From: Natranaerovirga hydrolytica
Lineage (GTDB): Bacteria; Bacillota; Clostridia; Lachnospirales; DSM-24629
Direction of reading: 5' to 3'
NCBI RefSeq assembly: GCF_004339095.1
Contig: NZ_SMGQ01000014.1
Span: 112,515-176,514, forward strand
DNA length: 64,000 bases
The notes below the pieces were generated by a model, which saw nothing but the letters and a program-made list of their open reading frames with translations, did no database searches and was not told the DNA's origin. Made by a program: the position numbers and the translations under genes. Shown piece after piece: positions 8,700-17,350 of the stretch (its first letter is position 1; every line of letters starts with the position of its first letter).

Positions 8700-9262
8700 T
8701 TGAATACTCCTAACTTTTATGCATATTTTCTTTTATGGTGGATATAATAAATTTTACAGAGATACAAATTTTTTAACTCACTATTTTTATATAGTGAATC
8801 CAATGATACTTTATTTGTTTTTTTAGGGCTTATACACTTTTTTAACTTAAGAAATGTAATTTTATATAAATTATAACTTAGTGTTGTAATTTTAACAACT
8901 TATATTATATCAAAGCTTTAATTAAAAGGTATATACAATACCCACTAATTGATTTGAAATATGTAGCATTGCTACATTTTAGTTATGGTTATGGGTCTTA
9001 AAGTACAAATAAAGAAAAGTAAGTTTTTCAAATCCTAAAAACCATTTAAAAATTTACTTTAATTTATAATTATGTTTTATAGGTTCGTTGATTATAGATT
9101 GATTTGTATCTCTGTTGAATATATTGTTCTCCCCTCGTAGAATACTATTTGTGCTCAAATAGTATTCTTTTATTGTGCTTTTTTGCATTTTTTATTAAAT
9201 GGTTCACTTTCTCATATTCCAGTCATATATTTGTATTAAGAGTTTTAATAGAGAGGATAATT
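8700..9262. other. 563-bp intergenic region between divergent deoC and SleC-like genes
   Basis: No convincing ORF. It contains a small TGTAGC/GCTACA hairpin with four T's near 8961-8980, a 14-bp inverted repeat shared by the two flanks (8758-8771 and 9102-9115) and a terminator-like hairpin at 9139-9168. It should hold promoters for both divergent genes, but I could not settle on clear -35/-10 pairs. Confidence 0.5.
9139..9172 (+). terminator. Terminator-like hairpin upstream of the SleC-like gene
   Basis: AGAATACTATTTG (9139-9151) pairs perfectly with 9156-9168 around a TGCT loop, followed by TTTTATT. It lies about 95 bases before the start of the next plus-strand gene. It may end a short upstream transcript or act as an attenuator of the downstream gene. 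Confidence 0.6.
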
Positions 9263-10555
9263 ATGCATAAAAAAATGATATACCCCGCACAAATGGATAC
9301 ACAATCTTTTGGACGATTAGAAGTTAATGTACGTACAGATCTTGGCTTTAATCCTATTGAAGATGCTGAAGTGACTATTTCTAGAACTGGTGTCCCCAAT
9401 TCAACTATTGAAGTACTTAACACCAATGTATCTGGCAAAACACCTGTTATTGATTTAGAAACACCTCCCATTGATTACAGTTTAGAACCAACTGCTGAAC
9501 AACCTTATTCTGAGTATACGATTACTGTTCGCTCTGAAGGATTAGAAACAGTTGTTGTCAATGGTTCTCAAATTCTACCTGAAGAAAAAGCAATACAAGA
9601 TGTGGAAATGCCACCCAATAATAATGTTAATGGCGTCAACTCTCAACAACTTTTATTTAATGAAGAAGGTATTGTTATTGGGCCTCATACATTATTTTTT
9701 CAATACCCACCTAAAATCCCTGAAGATGAAGTCAAATCACCTGCAGAAACTGGAGAAATTGTATTACCAGAACCTGTTATCCCTGAGTTTATAATTGTTC
9801 ATGATGGTCCACCTGATGATGCAGGTGCTCCTAATTATTGGGTACGCTTTAAAGATTACATTAAAAACGTTGCTTCCAGTGAAATATATGCCACTTGGCC
9901 TGAAAGCACCATTCAATCTAATACTCTGGCTATACTTTCCTTTACACTGAATCGTGTTTTTACAGAATGGTATAGGGGCAAAGGTTATAACTTTACCATA
10001 ACATCCTCTACTGCTTTTGATCAAATGTGGATGTATGGTAGAAATATTTATGAAAACATCTCTCAAATTGTTGATGCTTTATTTGTTAACTACCTAGCAA
10101 GACCTAATATTATTCAACCGATCTTAACTCAATATTGTGATGGTGTTCAGGTTCAGTGCCCTGGTTGGATGACCCAATGGGGAAGCAAATATCTTGGAGA
10201 TGAAGGGCGTAATGCCATTGAAATCATTAGAAATTTTTATGGAGATGATATGTATTTAGAAACGGCTCCTAGAGTATCTGGTGTCCCTGCATCATGGCCT
10301 GGATTTAATTTACAAGTTGGTACTACCGGTGAAGAAGTAAGGATTATACAAGATCAATTAAATGCTATAGCCAATAACTATCCTGCCATTCCTAGAGTAA
10401 GGGTAGATGGTAATTTTGGTGAAGAAACTAGAGATGCTGTAGCCATTTTCCAAGATGTGTTTAATTTACCACCTAATGGCATTGTGGATTATCCAACTTG
10501 GTATAGGATTTCTGATATTTATGTTGCTGTTACTAGAATAGCTGAATTAATGTAA
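9263..10555 (+). CDS. SleC-type spore cortex-lytic protein with peptidoglycan-binding domain
   Basis: The start is the ATG at 9263 behind AGAGGATAATT; an in-frame extension to 9149 covers a terminator and lacks a ribosome site. The 430-aa product has an N-terminal beta-rich, carboxypeptidase-regulatory-like segment (GRLEVNVRTDLGF...AEVTISRTG), a central region typical of SleC-like proteins (YIKNVASSEIYATWP, LSFTLNRVFTEWY, ITSSTAFDQMW, CPGWMTQWGS) and a C-terminal peptidoglycan-binding repeat (LQVGTTGEEVRIIQDQLN...VDGNFGEETRDAVAIFQ). SleC family members act on spore cortex peptidoglycan during germination. No signal peptide is visible, which suits a forespore or mother-cell protein. The DUF4397 gene follows. 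Confidence 0.85.
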   Translation: MHKKMIYPAQMDTQSFGRLEVNVRTDLGFNPIEDAEVTISRTGVPNSTIEVLNTNVSGKTPVIDLETPPIDYSLEPTAEQPYSEYTITVRSEGLETVVVNGSQILPEEKAIQDVEMPPNNNVNGVNSQQLLFNEEGIVIGPHTLFFQYPPKIPEDEVKSPAETGEIVLPEPVIPEFIIVHDGPPDDAGAPNYWVRFKDYIKNVASSEIYATWPESTIQSNTLAILSFTLNRVFTEWYRGKGYNFTITSSTAFDQMWMYGRNIYENISQIVDALFVNYLARPNIIQPILTQYCDGVQVQCPGWMTQWGSKYLGDEGRNAIEIIRNFYGDDMYLETAPRVSGVPASWPGFNLQVGTTGEEVRIIQDQLNAIANNYPAIPRVRVDGNFGEETRDAVAIFQDVFNLPPNGIVDYPTWYRISDIYVAVTRIAELM

Positions 10556-10624
10556 TTCACCTTTCACCTATTGGTGTACAAAATCATATATTGTATTAAC
10601 CGTATGAAAAGGATGGTGAAGAAG

Positions 10625-11242
10625 GTGAATGAAAGAAGAACTTCTTATATAAGATTATTCCATGCTTCTCCTGGAGCACCTGCAGTAGATGTTTATGCCA
10701 ATGGTGAAACTTTACTTGGAGAAGGTTTAGAATTTGGAGAATTTACACCTTATATTCCTGTTAGACCAGGAGAATATGAAATAGATGTAGTTCTTTCTGA
10801 TAATCCAGAACAAATTGTATTAAGCACTGTTTTAGATGTACCTGAAAGAGAAATCTATACCGTAGCAGTTATCGGAACAGTTCCTGATTTAGAGGCTTTT
10901 GTCATTGAAGATCCCGTACAACGTATTCCTAATTCCAGATTAGGTTTAAGGTTTGTACATTTGTCTCCTAATGCACCAAGCGTTGATATCGCATTACCTA
11001 CTGGAGATATTATTTTCCAAGATGTTGCTTATAAAGATATTCCAGACTATTTGTATGTAGAACCAGATACTTACTCTATTCAAGTTTTCCCAACAGGAAC
11101 AGAGGATTTGGTTTTGCAAGTTCCTAATATGAAGCTAAAGAAAGACCGTTTTTATACCGTATATGCCATCGGACTTGTAGACGATGAGCCACCTTTACAA
11201 GTGGTTATTCCTTTAGATGGTAATTCTTATATTAACTTGTAA
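10625..11242 (+). CDS. DUF4397 domain protein
   Basis: Two tandem copies of a DUF4397-type beta domain: YIRLFHASPGAPAVDVYANGE near the start and LRFVHLSPNAPSVDIALPTGD near residue 116, each followed by the Y-x-x-V/I-xPG/EPD-Y strand pattern. The family has no established biochemical role and is frequent on cell surfaces; here no signal peptide is visible. I choose the GTG at 10625, preceded by AAAGGATGG at proper spacing; in-frame ATGs at 10604 and 10613 lack one. It follows the SleC-like gene by 69 bases on the same strand and may be a spore-surface partner (inference from context). Confidence 0.8.
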   Translation: MNERRTSYIRLFHASPGAPAVDVYANGETLLGEGLEFGEFTPYIPVRPGEYEIDVVLSDNPEQIVLSTVLDVPEREIYTVAVIGTVPDLEAFVIEDPVQRIPNSRLGLRFVHLSPNAPSVDIALPTGDIIFQDVAYKDIPDYLYVEPDTYSIQVFPTGTEDLVLQVPNMKLKKDRFYTVYAIGLVDDEPPLQVVIPLDGNSYINL

Positions 11243-11277
11243 CATGCCTTTCCTTCACTACAGGCACAAGTTTTATA

Positions 11278-11301
11278 AAGAGAGGTTTCTATCCCTCTCT
11301 T
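11278..11301. terminator. Short hairpin between convergent genes
   Basis: AAGAGAGG (11278-11285) pairs with CCTCTCTT (11294-11301), followed on the plus strand by CTTTTACG. It overlaps the last codons of the thioesterase gene and probably ends the SleC-like/DUF4397 transcript. Confidence 0.55.
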
Positions 11302-11777
11302 CTTTTACGTTTTTCTTTGTATTTTAAATATCTTTTCTTGCCTAATTCATATTTTTCTTTTTCTTCTTTTGTATGAAGCATTAATCTAGGCACTTCATAT
11401 CGATTACCTTCATCATCTTTTGCTACCATAGTAAAGTAGGCTGATAACGCCATATTGGTTTCTCTTGCACCACAACTTAGATGATCTACTTTTACTTTAA
11501 CATATACTTCCATTGAAGATTTCCCAACAAAAACGATTTCTCCTAGAACCGTTACGACATCTTCAATATGAATGGGCTTAAAAAATTCCAATTCATCTAC
11601 CCGTGCTGTTACGATGCTCACATCACAACTACAATGTTTCTTAGCCACTACATAGGCTGTTTCATCCATTAATCTCATGATCTCTCCACCGTGCATTGTA
11701 CCATGATTATTGGACTTTTCAGGTGTCACTAATATACTTATAATGGTTTTTGAGTCTTTTACATTTTTTTTGTGCAT
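11289..11777 (-). CDS. Acyl-CoA thioesterase, hotdog fold
   Basis: Hydrolyses acyl-CoA thioesters. The 162-aa sequence matches the YciA/YkhA branch of hotdog thioesterases: NNHGTMHGGEIMRLMDETAYVVAKKH (substrate pocket and catalytic Asp region), VDELEFFKPIHIEDVV, and a basic C-terminal tail (KKRYLKYKEKRKRREG). The physiological substrate cannot be read from the sequence. The ATG at 11777 follows GTGAGGATATT. A terminator lies between it and the upstream gene, so it is probably transcribed on its own. Confidence 0.88.
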   Translation of the reverse strand: MHKKNVKDSKTIISILVTPEKSNNHGTMHGGEIMRLMDETAYVVAKKHCSCDVSIVTARVDELEFFKPIHIEDVVTVLGEIVFVGKSSMEVYVKVKVDHLSCGARETNMALSAYFTMVAKDDEGNRYEVPRLMLHTKEEKEKYELGKKRYLKYKEKRKRREG

Positions 11778-11829
11778 AATATCCTCACTTCATCTTTCTA
11801 GAAAATTATCTAAAATGGTTTATTGCTTT

Positions 11830-11862
11830 AAAAAAACTGTTCATTAACTGAACAGTTTTTTT
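11830..11862 (-). terminator. Terminator after the 136-aa gene
   Basis: A 14-base-pair stem (11830-11843 with 11849-11862) has A7 and T7 ends and GTTCA/TGAAC at the top. It starts 5 bases beyond the stop of the minus-strand gene at 11867. Confidence 0.88.
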
Positions 11863-11866
11863 AGGT

Positions 11867-12277
11867 TTATAATTTAATGATCTTGATTTTTCTAATTTTA
11901 TCTTCAAAATCCACGCTAAAATTTATTTTTCCACTTAAGTTGGTCTTTATTTTCCCAACATTAACATCATCTAAAAGTAATTTATATTCTTGCTCTGCTT
12001 CTAGTTCTAAAGTGATTTGTGCATCATTTTTACCTTCTACCTGGAAAGAAACTTCATTTTCCTTCATATAAAAGTTATGAACAGTTGTACCAGCAACAGA
12101 TTCGTATAAAAAGATTCCATTTTTTTCTAGTTTAGTAATTGTATTGTACGTTTTTAATTTGTAAACATCACCATCTACCTCAAAGTCAAGAACTTTCTTT
12201 TTTTCTTCTAATAAATAATTACCAAAACTTAAGGCACCATCTGTTTCTACCCTGATTAGCTCTTGAATAACTGCCAT
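11867..12277 (-). CDS. Conserved clostridial hypothetical protein
   Basis: A 136-aa, beta-strand-rich protein (MAVIQELIRVETDGALSFGNYLLEEKKKV...). I recall close relatives across Clostridia, some labelled 'endosialidase' in databases without any visible glycosidase motif, so that name should not be trusted. The C-terminal half (ITLELEAEQEYKLLLDDVNVGKIKTNLSGKINFSVDFE) looks like a small sandwich domain. There is no signal peptide or membrane segment. The ATG at 12277 follows TTAGGAGGGTTTTAGAA. It is monocistronic, ending in a strong terminator. Confidence 0.75.
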   Translation of the reverse strand: MAVIQELIRVETDGALSFGNYLLEEKKKVLDFEVDGDVYKLKTYNTITKLEKNGIFLYESVAGTTVHNFYMKENEVSFQVEGKNDAQITLELEAEQEYKLLLDDVNVGKIKTNLSGKINFSVDFEDKIRKIKIIKL

Positions 12278-12358
12278 TTCTAAAACCCTCCTAAATTAGA
12301 CAAAAACATCTATAATTTTTATATACTTATTATAGCTTATTTTTATAAACATTTCTAG

Positions 12359-14806
12359 TTATTTCACATTAAACTTTAATGTATTTTCTTCTAATGTTAT
12401 GACAATATGGTCACCTTGTTTGATATTGCCATCTAAAATTTCTTCTGCTATTTTATCTTCTACCTTAGATTGTATGGCTCTTCTTAATGGTCTAGCACCA
12501 AATGTTTCATCAAATCCTGTTTCTGCTAAATACTCTTTTGCTTGATCATTAATTTCTATTTTGATTTCCATATTGCTTTCAATTCTTTTTCTTAATGTCT
12601 CTATCATAATATCTACAATTTGTTTAATATGCTCTTTGTTTAAAGCATGGAAAACAATGATTTCATCAATTCGATTCAAGAGCTCAGGTCTAAATAATTT
12701 TTTCACTTCGTCCATAACATTTTTTTTCATTTCTTCATAATTAGAATCTTCATTTTCTTGAGATGTAAATCCTAACTTCTTAGGAGATACAATATTTCTT
12801 GCGCCTACATTTGAAGTCATGATGATAATGGTGTTTTTAAAGTCAACTTTTCTTCCTTGTGAATCTGTTATATGACCATCATCTAATACCTGTAATAAAA
12901 TGTTAAAGACATCCGGGTGTGCTTTTTCTATTTCATCAAATAGGATGACAGAATAGGGTTTTCTTCTTACTTTTTCACTTAACTGTCCGCCTTCATCATG
13001 TCCCACATATCCTGGAGGTGAACCAATCAACTTAGACACACTATGTTTTTCCATGTATTCTGACATATCCACTCTAATCAGTGCATTGTCATCTCCAAAC
13101 ATAGCTTCTGTAAGGGTTTTTGTTAATTCTGTTTTACCGACGCCTGTTGGACCTAAGAATAAGAATGAGCCTGTTGGTCTTTTTGGGTCTTTTAATCCTA
13201 CTCTACCTCTTCTTATGGCTTTAGACACTGCTGTTACAGCTTCTTCTTGGCCAATAATGCGCTTGTGTAAGGTTTCTTCTAGATTTCTTAGTCTTTCTGA
13301 TTCTTCTTCAGCTAACTTTTTCACAGGTATTCCTGTCCAGCTTGCAACCACATCAGCAATTTCTTCTTCTCCTACTACCATATCCGCTCTTGCATTTTTC
13401 TTTTCCCATTCCAGTTTTGAAGCATCTAATTCTTCTTTTAATTCATTTTGATTTCTTTTAATCTGGCCTGCTTTTTCATATTCCTCTGTTTTAATAGCCA
13501 GTTCTTTATCATTTTCTAGCTCTTCAATTTTTCTTTCTAATTCTTTTATATTTGGTGGTGCCGTAAATACGCTTAATCTTACTTTTGATGAAGCTTCATC
13601 TATCAAGTCAATGGCTTTATCTGGCAAATGTCTATCTGTAATGTATCGGTTTGATAACTTGACTGAAGCAATAATTGCCTCATCTTTGATTTGAACCTTA
13701 TGATGCGCTTCATACATATCTTTTAATCCACGTAGGATATCAATTGCCTCTTCTTCTAACGGTTCTTCTACTTTTACTGGTTGAAAACGTCTTTCTAACG
13801 CAGAATCTTTTTCAATATATTTTCTGTATTCATCTAATGTTGTTGCACCAATTAATTGTATCTCACCTCTTGCAAGAGATGGTTTTAATATATTGGAAGC
13901 ATCAATTGCACCTTCTGCTGCTCCTGCACCAACAATGGTATGAATTTCATCTATAAATAACAATACATTGCCTGCCACTTTTATTTCTTCTAATGCTTTT
14001 TTAATTCTATCTTCGAATTCTCCACGGTATTTGGACCCTGCCACCATACTTGATAAGTCAAGAGCAACAACTCTTTTGTCTTTTAAAATTTCTGGAATAT
14101 TGCCTTCCACTATTTTTTGAGCCAAACCTTCTGCTATAGCTGTTTTACCCACTCCTGGCTCACCAATTAAACACGGATTGTTCTTTGTTCTTCTACTTAA
14201 AATCTGAACAACTCTTTCTATTTCTTTATCTCTCCCAATAATTGGGTCAAATTTTCCTTCTCTAGCCATATTGGTAAGATCTCTACTGAATTGGTCTAGA
14301 GTGGGCGTGTTATGATTGGATGCGCCATCTTTTTTGCCTTTTTTACTAAATTCATTTTTTGCAGCACTGGAATCTTCACCTAACGCATTTAATATATCTT
14401 GATAAAGTTTTTGTGGTGTTACACCCATGGTTCCAAGTAACTTGACTGCAATACAATCTGTTTCTCTTAATATTGCTATCAGTATATGCTCTGTTCCAAT
14501 TAAAGATGTGTTCATTTTTACTGCTTCTCTAAAACTCATCTCAATAACTCTTTTTGACCTTGGTGTAAAATCACTTGGTTCTTTTGTCTGAACATTGCTA
14601 TTCACAATAACCTCTTTTATTTTTTCCATTATAGCGTCTTCTGTCACACCATTATTCTTTAAAACTTTAGCTGCTAGGCCTTCGCCCTCTTTTATTAGAC
14701 CTAATAATAAATGCTCAGTTCCCACATAATTATGTTCTAATTCATTAGCGCTTTCTTGTGATAAATTAATTGCTTTTTGTGCTTTCTCTGTAAATCTTCC
14801 CATCAT
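12359..14806 (-). CDS. clpC: ATP-dependent Clp protease ATPase subunit ClpC
   Basis: An AAA+ unfoldase (815 aa) that feeds proteins, including arginine-phosphorylated ones, to ClpP. N-terminal Clp repeats cover about residues 1-150 ([16 protein letters not shown]...[10 protein letters not shown]). AAA-1 has Walker [10 protein letters not shown], a UVR-like middle region ([19 protein letters not shown]) follows, and AAA-2 has Walker [10 protein letters not shown] with [12 protein letters not shown]. The ATG at 14806 follows GGAGGTAGAAAATT. It is the last gene of mcsA-mcsB-clpC, 33 bases after mcsB. McsB marks substrates on arginine and ClpC recognises them, so the operon is a working unit. Confidence 0.97.
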   Translation of the reverse strand: MMGRFTEKAQKAINLSQESANELEHNYVGTEHLLLGLIKEGEGLAAKVLKNNGVTEDAIMEKIKEVIVNSNVQTKEPSDFTPRSKRVIEMSFREAVKMNTSLIGTEHILIAILRETDCIAVKLLGTMGVTPQKLYQDILNALGEDSSAAKNEFSKKGKKDGASNHNTPTLDQFSRDLTNMAREGKFDPIIGRDKEIERVVQILSRRTKNNPCLIGEPGVGKTAIAEGLAQKIVEGNIPEILKDKRVVALDLSSMVAGSKYRGEFEDRIKKALEEIKVAGNVLLFIDEIHTIVGAGAAEGAIDASNILKPSLARGEIQLIGATTLDEYRKYIEKDSALERRFQPVKVEEPLEEEAIDILRGLKDMYEAHHKVQIKDEAIIASVKLSNRYITDRHLPDKAIDLIDEASSKVRLSVFTAPPNIKELERKIEELENDKELAIKTEEYEKAGQIKRNQNELKEELDASKLEWEKKNARADMVVGEEEIADVVASWTGIPVKKLAEEESERLRNLEETLHKRIIGQEEAVTAVSKAIRRGRVGLKDPKRPTGSFLFLGPTGVGKTELTKTLTEAMFGDDNALIRVDMSEYMEKHSVSKLIGSPPGYVGHDEGGQLSEKVRRKPYSVILFDEIEKAHPDVFNILLQVLDDGHITDSQGRKVDFKNTIIIMTSNVGARNIVSPKKLGFTSQENEDSNYEEMKKNVMDEVKKLFRPELLNRIDEIIVFHALNKEHIKQIVDIMIETLRKRIESNMEIKIEINDQAKEYLAETGFDETFGARPLRRAIQSKVEDKIAEEILDGNIKQGDHIVITLEENTLKFNVK

Positions 14807-14838
14807 AATTTTCTACCTCCATTCTAATTCTATCTATT

Positions 14839-15879
14839 TCAACCATTGACTTTAGGCAAATTATTTCTAATATACGTCGCTCTTTCTATATCTCTATCCT
14901 CTACAATTAATGGTTTATTAATATTTTTTTGTAGATTGGCTGGTTGAATCGCCATCATAAATTCATATACATTAAATTCTTTTTCAAATTGAATTAACTC
15001 TAATTCCATTCCTAACTTTAAATCCGATAAGAAATTCATCGCTTCTTTTGAAGACAATATTCTAGCGTTGGTTAATGCACCATAGGATCTATAAACCCTA
15101 TCTTCTAATTGGTATTTTTTTTCTGCTAATAAACTGCTTCTTATTTTTCTTTCTTGCTCAACAATTTGATTGGTTATTGAGTTTAAATTATCCATTATTT
15201 CTTGCTCTGACTGTCCTAATGTAATCTGATTGGATATTTGGAACACACTGCCTTCGCCTTGAGTGCCTTCTCCATATATCCCTCGAACCGTTATACCAAA
15301 CTTACCGATTGCATCTAAAATAATTCTTAACTTCCCTGTTGATTCTAATGCAGGGACGTGTATCATATAAGAAGCTCTTAATCCAGTTCCAACATTAGTT
15401 GGACAAGCGGTTAAATAACCATATTTTTCATCAAAAGCATACTCAAGGTAATTTTCTAGCAAATCATCTACTCGATTGGCTTCATTATATGCTTTTTCCA
15501 TATTCATACCTGTTGTGATACACTGAATTCTTAAATGGTCTTCTTCATTAACCATTATACTAAGCCCTTCATCTTTTGACAATATCAGTCCTGTGACACC
15601 CTTTTTATTAATGATTAAAGGGCTGATGGCATGTCTTTCCATTAAGGCTACTTTGTCTATATCGGATAAATCTTTTATCATGACATAATCAAAAAAACCA
15701 TTGGCTTTTTCAGATTGATTATAAAATCCTTCTTTTACATTTTCTAATAATTCATTTGCACCTTCATCTAACAACCTTTCGCCAAAAGGATATTTTTTTA
15801 TATTTCTTGCTAATCTTATTCGACTGGAAATAACAATATCATGATTTTTAACGTCTTTTTGTTCAAACCATTTTATCAT
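14839..15879 (-). CDS. mcsB: Protein arginine kinase McsB
   Basis: Phosphorylates arginine side chains, tagging proteins for ClpCP. The 346-aa protein has the ATP:guanido phosphotransferase core: IVISSRIRLARNI for ATP binding, MERHAISP, and the active-site loop CPTNVGTGLRAS with the catalytic cysteine. The ATG at 15879 overlaps the mcsA stop as ATGA, implying translational coupling with its activator McsA. Confidence 0.96.
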   Translation of the reverse strand: MIKWFEQKDVKNHDIVISSRIRLARNIKKYPFGERLLDEGANELLENVKEGFYNQSEKANGFFDYVMIKDLSDIDKVALMERHAISPLIINKKGVTGLILSKDEGLSIMVNEEDHLRIQCITTGMNMEKAYNEANRVDDLLENYLEYAFDEKYGYLTACPTNVGTGLRASYMIHVPALESTGKLRIILDAIGKFGITVRGIYGEGTQGEGSVFQISNQITLGQSEQEIMDNLNSITNQIVEQERKIRSSLLAEKKYQLEDRVYRSYGALTNARILSSKEAMNFLSDLKLGMELELIQFEKEFNVYEFMMAIQPANLQKNINKPLIVEDRDIERATYIRNNLPKVNG

Positions 15880-16385
15880 GATTTATCATCCCCTTTCTCT
15901 AAAGATTTTATTTCATCCCTTAGTTCTGCTGCTTGTTCAAACTCTTCTTTCAGTATTGCTTCTTTTAATGATTTTCTTAAGTCTTCAACTTTTCGTTTCT
16001 TTATTAATTCATCTTCTGCATTATTTGGTATTTTTCCAGTATGCACATAATTACCATGTATTCTTTTTAAAATAGGTGGTAAATAAGCATCAAATGTCTT
16101 GTAACAATTGGAACAGCCAAATTTACCTGTTTTTTTAAATCTGTCATACGTTAATTTGCACTCTGGACATTGAATATTATAATTGCTTTTTTCTAATGTC
16201 TGAGGGTTTTTTGCAATATCTAGTAATCCAGAAAATAAATTTTGAAAAGATAACTCTTGATTCATATATACATTTTCTGATTCTGATGCACATTGCTCAC
16301 ATAAATGAACTTCCGTTTTTTTGCCATTTATTATTTTTGTTAAATAGACACTTGCTTGATTTTGTCCACAACGATTACACAACAT
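15876..16385 (-). CDS. mcsA: McsA, activator of McsB
   Basis: A zinc-binding adaptor of 169 aa. It has two pairs of zinc cysteines at the N-terminus (CNRCGQ, CEQCA), a second zinc module (CPECKLTY, CSNCYKTF) and a C-terminal UVR motif (LRKSLKEAILKEEFEQAAELRDEIKSLE). The start at 16385 (MLCNRC) is preferred to 16391 because AAAGGGGGT is properly spaced from it. In many Firmicutes ctsR precedes mcsA; here the upstream region holds only a promoter. Confidence 0.93.
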   Translation of the reverse strand: MLCNRCGQNQASVYLTKIINGKKTEVHLCEQCASESENVYMNQELSFQNLFSGLLDIAKNPQTLEKSNYNIQCPECKLTYDRFKKTGKFGCSNCYKTFDAYLPPILKRIHGNYVHTGKIPNNAEDELIKKRKVEDLRKSLKEAILKEEFEQAAELRDEIKSLEKGDDKS

Positions 16386-16458
16386 AATCATACCCCCTTT
16401 ATTGAATTAAATAGCTATGCTTTTTAAGAAATTAATTGGGTTAACTATCTTTACTTAT

Positions 16459-16488
16459 ATTATATCAAAAACGAAACCTTTTTAACAA
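16459..16488 (-). promoter_or_regulatory. Promoter of mcsA-mcsB-clpC
   Basis: On the minus strand TTGTTA (16483-16488) is followed after 18 bases by TATAAT (16459-16464). It lies about 75 bases before mcsA. I could not find a convincing CtsR heptad pair (GGTCAAA repeats) over it. Confidence 0.55.
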
Positions 16489-16538
16489 GAAAAACGTTAT
16501 GAAATGTCTTTAAGCCAGCAAGTTTGACATTAATGCTT

Positions 16539-17150
16539 TTAGATGAGCTCATCTAAAATGTCTTCAAGCAATTCTTCATCTAATCCATTAATATAACCTA
16601 ATACATAACCTTCTCTATCGATTATATAGGTCGTTGGAAAATATCTTACATAATACTCTTGAGCAACTGATCCATCTATGTCAAAAAGCACGTTATAACT
16701 AACGCCTTGTTGTTCAACCCATTCTAAGACTTCCTCTACTGGTCTTTCTTGGGGAGCCGACTGTACATTAATTGCAAGTATTTCTAAATCCCCTTGGTTT
16801 TGTTGGTACAAGCTTTCAAAATATGGCATTTCTTCAACACAATACGGACACCATGTGCCCCAGAAATTAACCAAAATAACTTTACCTTTATAATCGCTTA
16901 AGGTATGGTCATTGCCCTTTCCGTCGGATAGTGTAAAATCAACTAAAGGAACTTTTTCTGATTCATCTTTATCTACAGGCGTTTCTTGAGCATCTTTATC
17001 ACGTGCCTCATCATTTGTATTGGTATTTTCTGATGTTTCATCTTCCAGTAAATAATCATTTTCTATTTGATTCTCGGTATTTTGTGTACATCCAATTAAT
17101 AAAAATATTGCACTTATTATGGTTATGATTAATATTATTTTTCTATTCAT
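16539..17150 (-). CDS. Thiol-disulfide oxidoreductase lipoprotein (TlpA/ResA family)
   Basis: A membrane-anchored thioredoxin-fold reductant acting outside the cell membrane. Residues 1-21 form a lipoprotein signal with lipobox LIGC (Cys21). An acidic low-complexity linker of about 45 residues follows, then a TlpA-type thioredoxin domain with WGTWCPYC (Cys101 and Cys104) and the cis-Pro region YFPTTYIID. Upstream on the same strand lies a CcdA-type membrane electron carrier, the usual partner that passes electrons from cytoplasmic thioredoxin. Final targets (cytochrome c, spore or secreted proteins) cannot be read here; no heme-lyase gene is near. Confidence 0.9.
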   Translation of the reverse strand: MNRKIILIITIISAIFLLIGCTQNTENQIENDYLLEDETSENTNTNDEARDKDAQETPVDKDESEKVPLVDFTLSDGKGNDHTLSDYKGKVILVNFWGTWCPYCVEEMPYFESLYQQNQGDLEILAINVQSAPQERPVEEVLEWVEQQGVSYNVLFDIDGSVAQEYYVRYFPTTYIIDREGYVLGYINGLDEELLEDILDELI

Positions 17151-17189
17151 ATTGATACCACCTTTTAATTTTATATCTTATTATTATTT

Positions 17190-17345
17190 GTTATTAACTC
17201 ATCTTATGCCTCTTACTGGCGTAAGAGATATAAGGTTCGTTGAAAGTTTAATTTCTAAATCCTTGCCAGTAAGTTTGCAAATTAGACTTTCATTTCAACT
17301 TGTAACCTGCCTTCCGCTGCACTTCAGGCACAAATTTGCAGACGA
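17190..17345. repeat. Cluster of inverted repeats between ccdA and resA-like genes
   Basis: Three palindromic blocks stand in a row. TCTTAC/GTAAGA is at 17211-17226. An outer stem GTTGAAAG..AATTT/AAATT..CTTTC spans about 17240-17299. TGCCT/AGGCA is at 17307-17330. The last block (17298-17333) resembles the sequence at 11235-11269 just after the DUF4397 gene (about 28 of 36 positions). This may be a small degenerate repeat element or an intercistronic RNA structure that changes the ratio of the two proteins. Confidence 0.5.
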
Positions 17346-17350
17346 CACTG

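Noticed and set aside
11235..17333. Insertion-sequence pair at 11235-11269 and 17298-17333
   Set aside because: The two copies are only about 36 bases, one overlaps a stop codon, and no transposase or target duplication is visible. Kept only as a low-level repeat observation.
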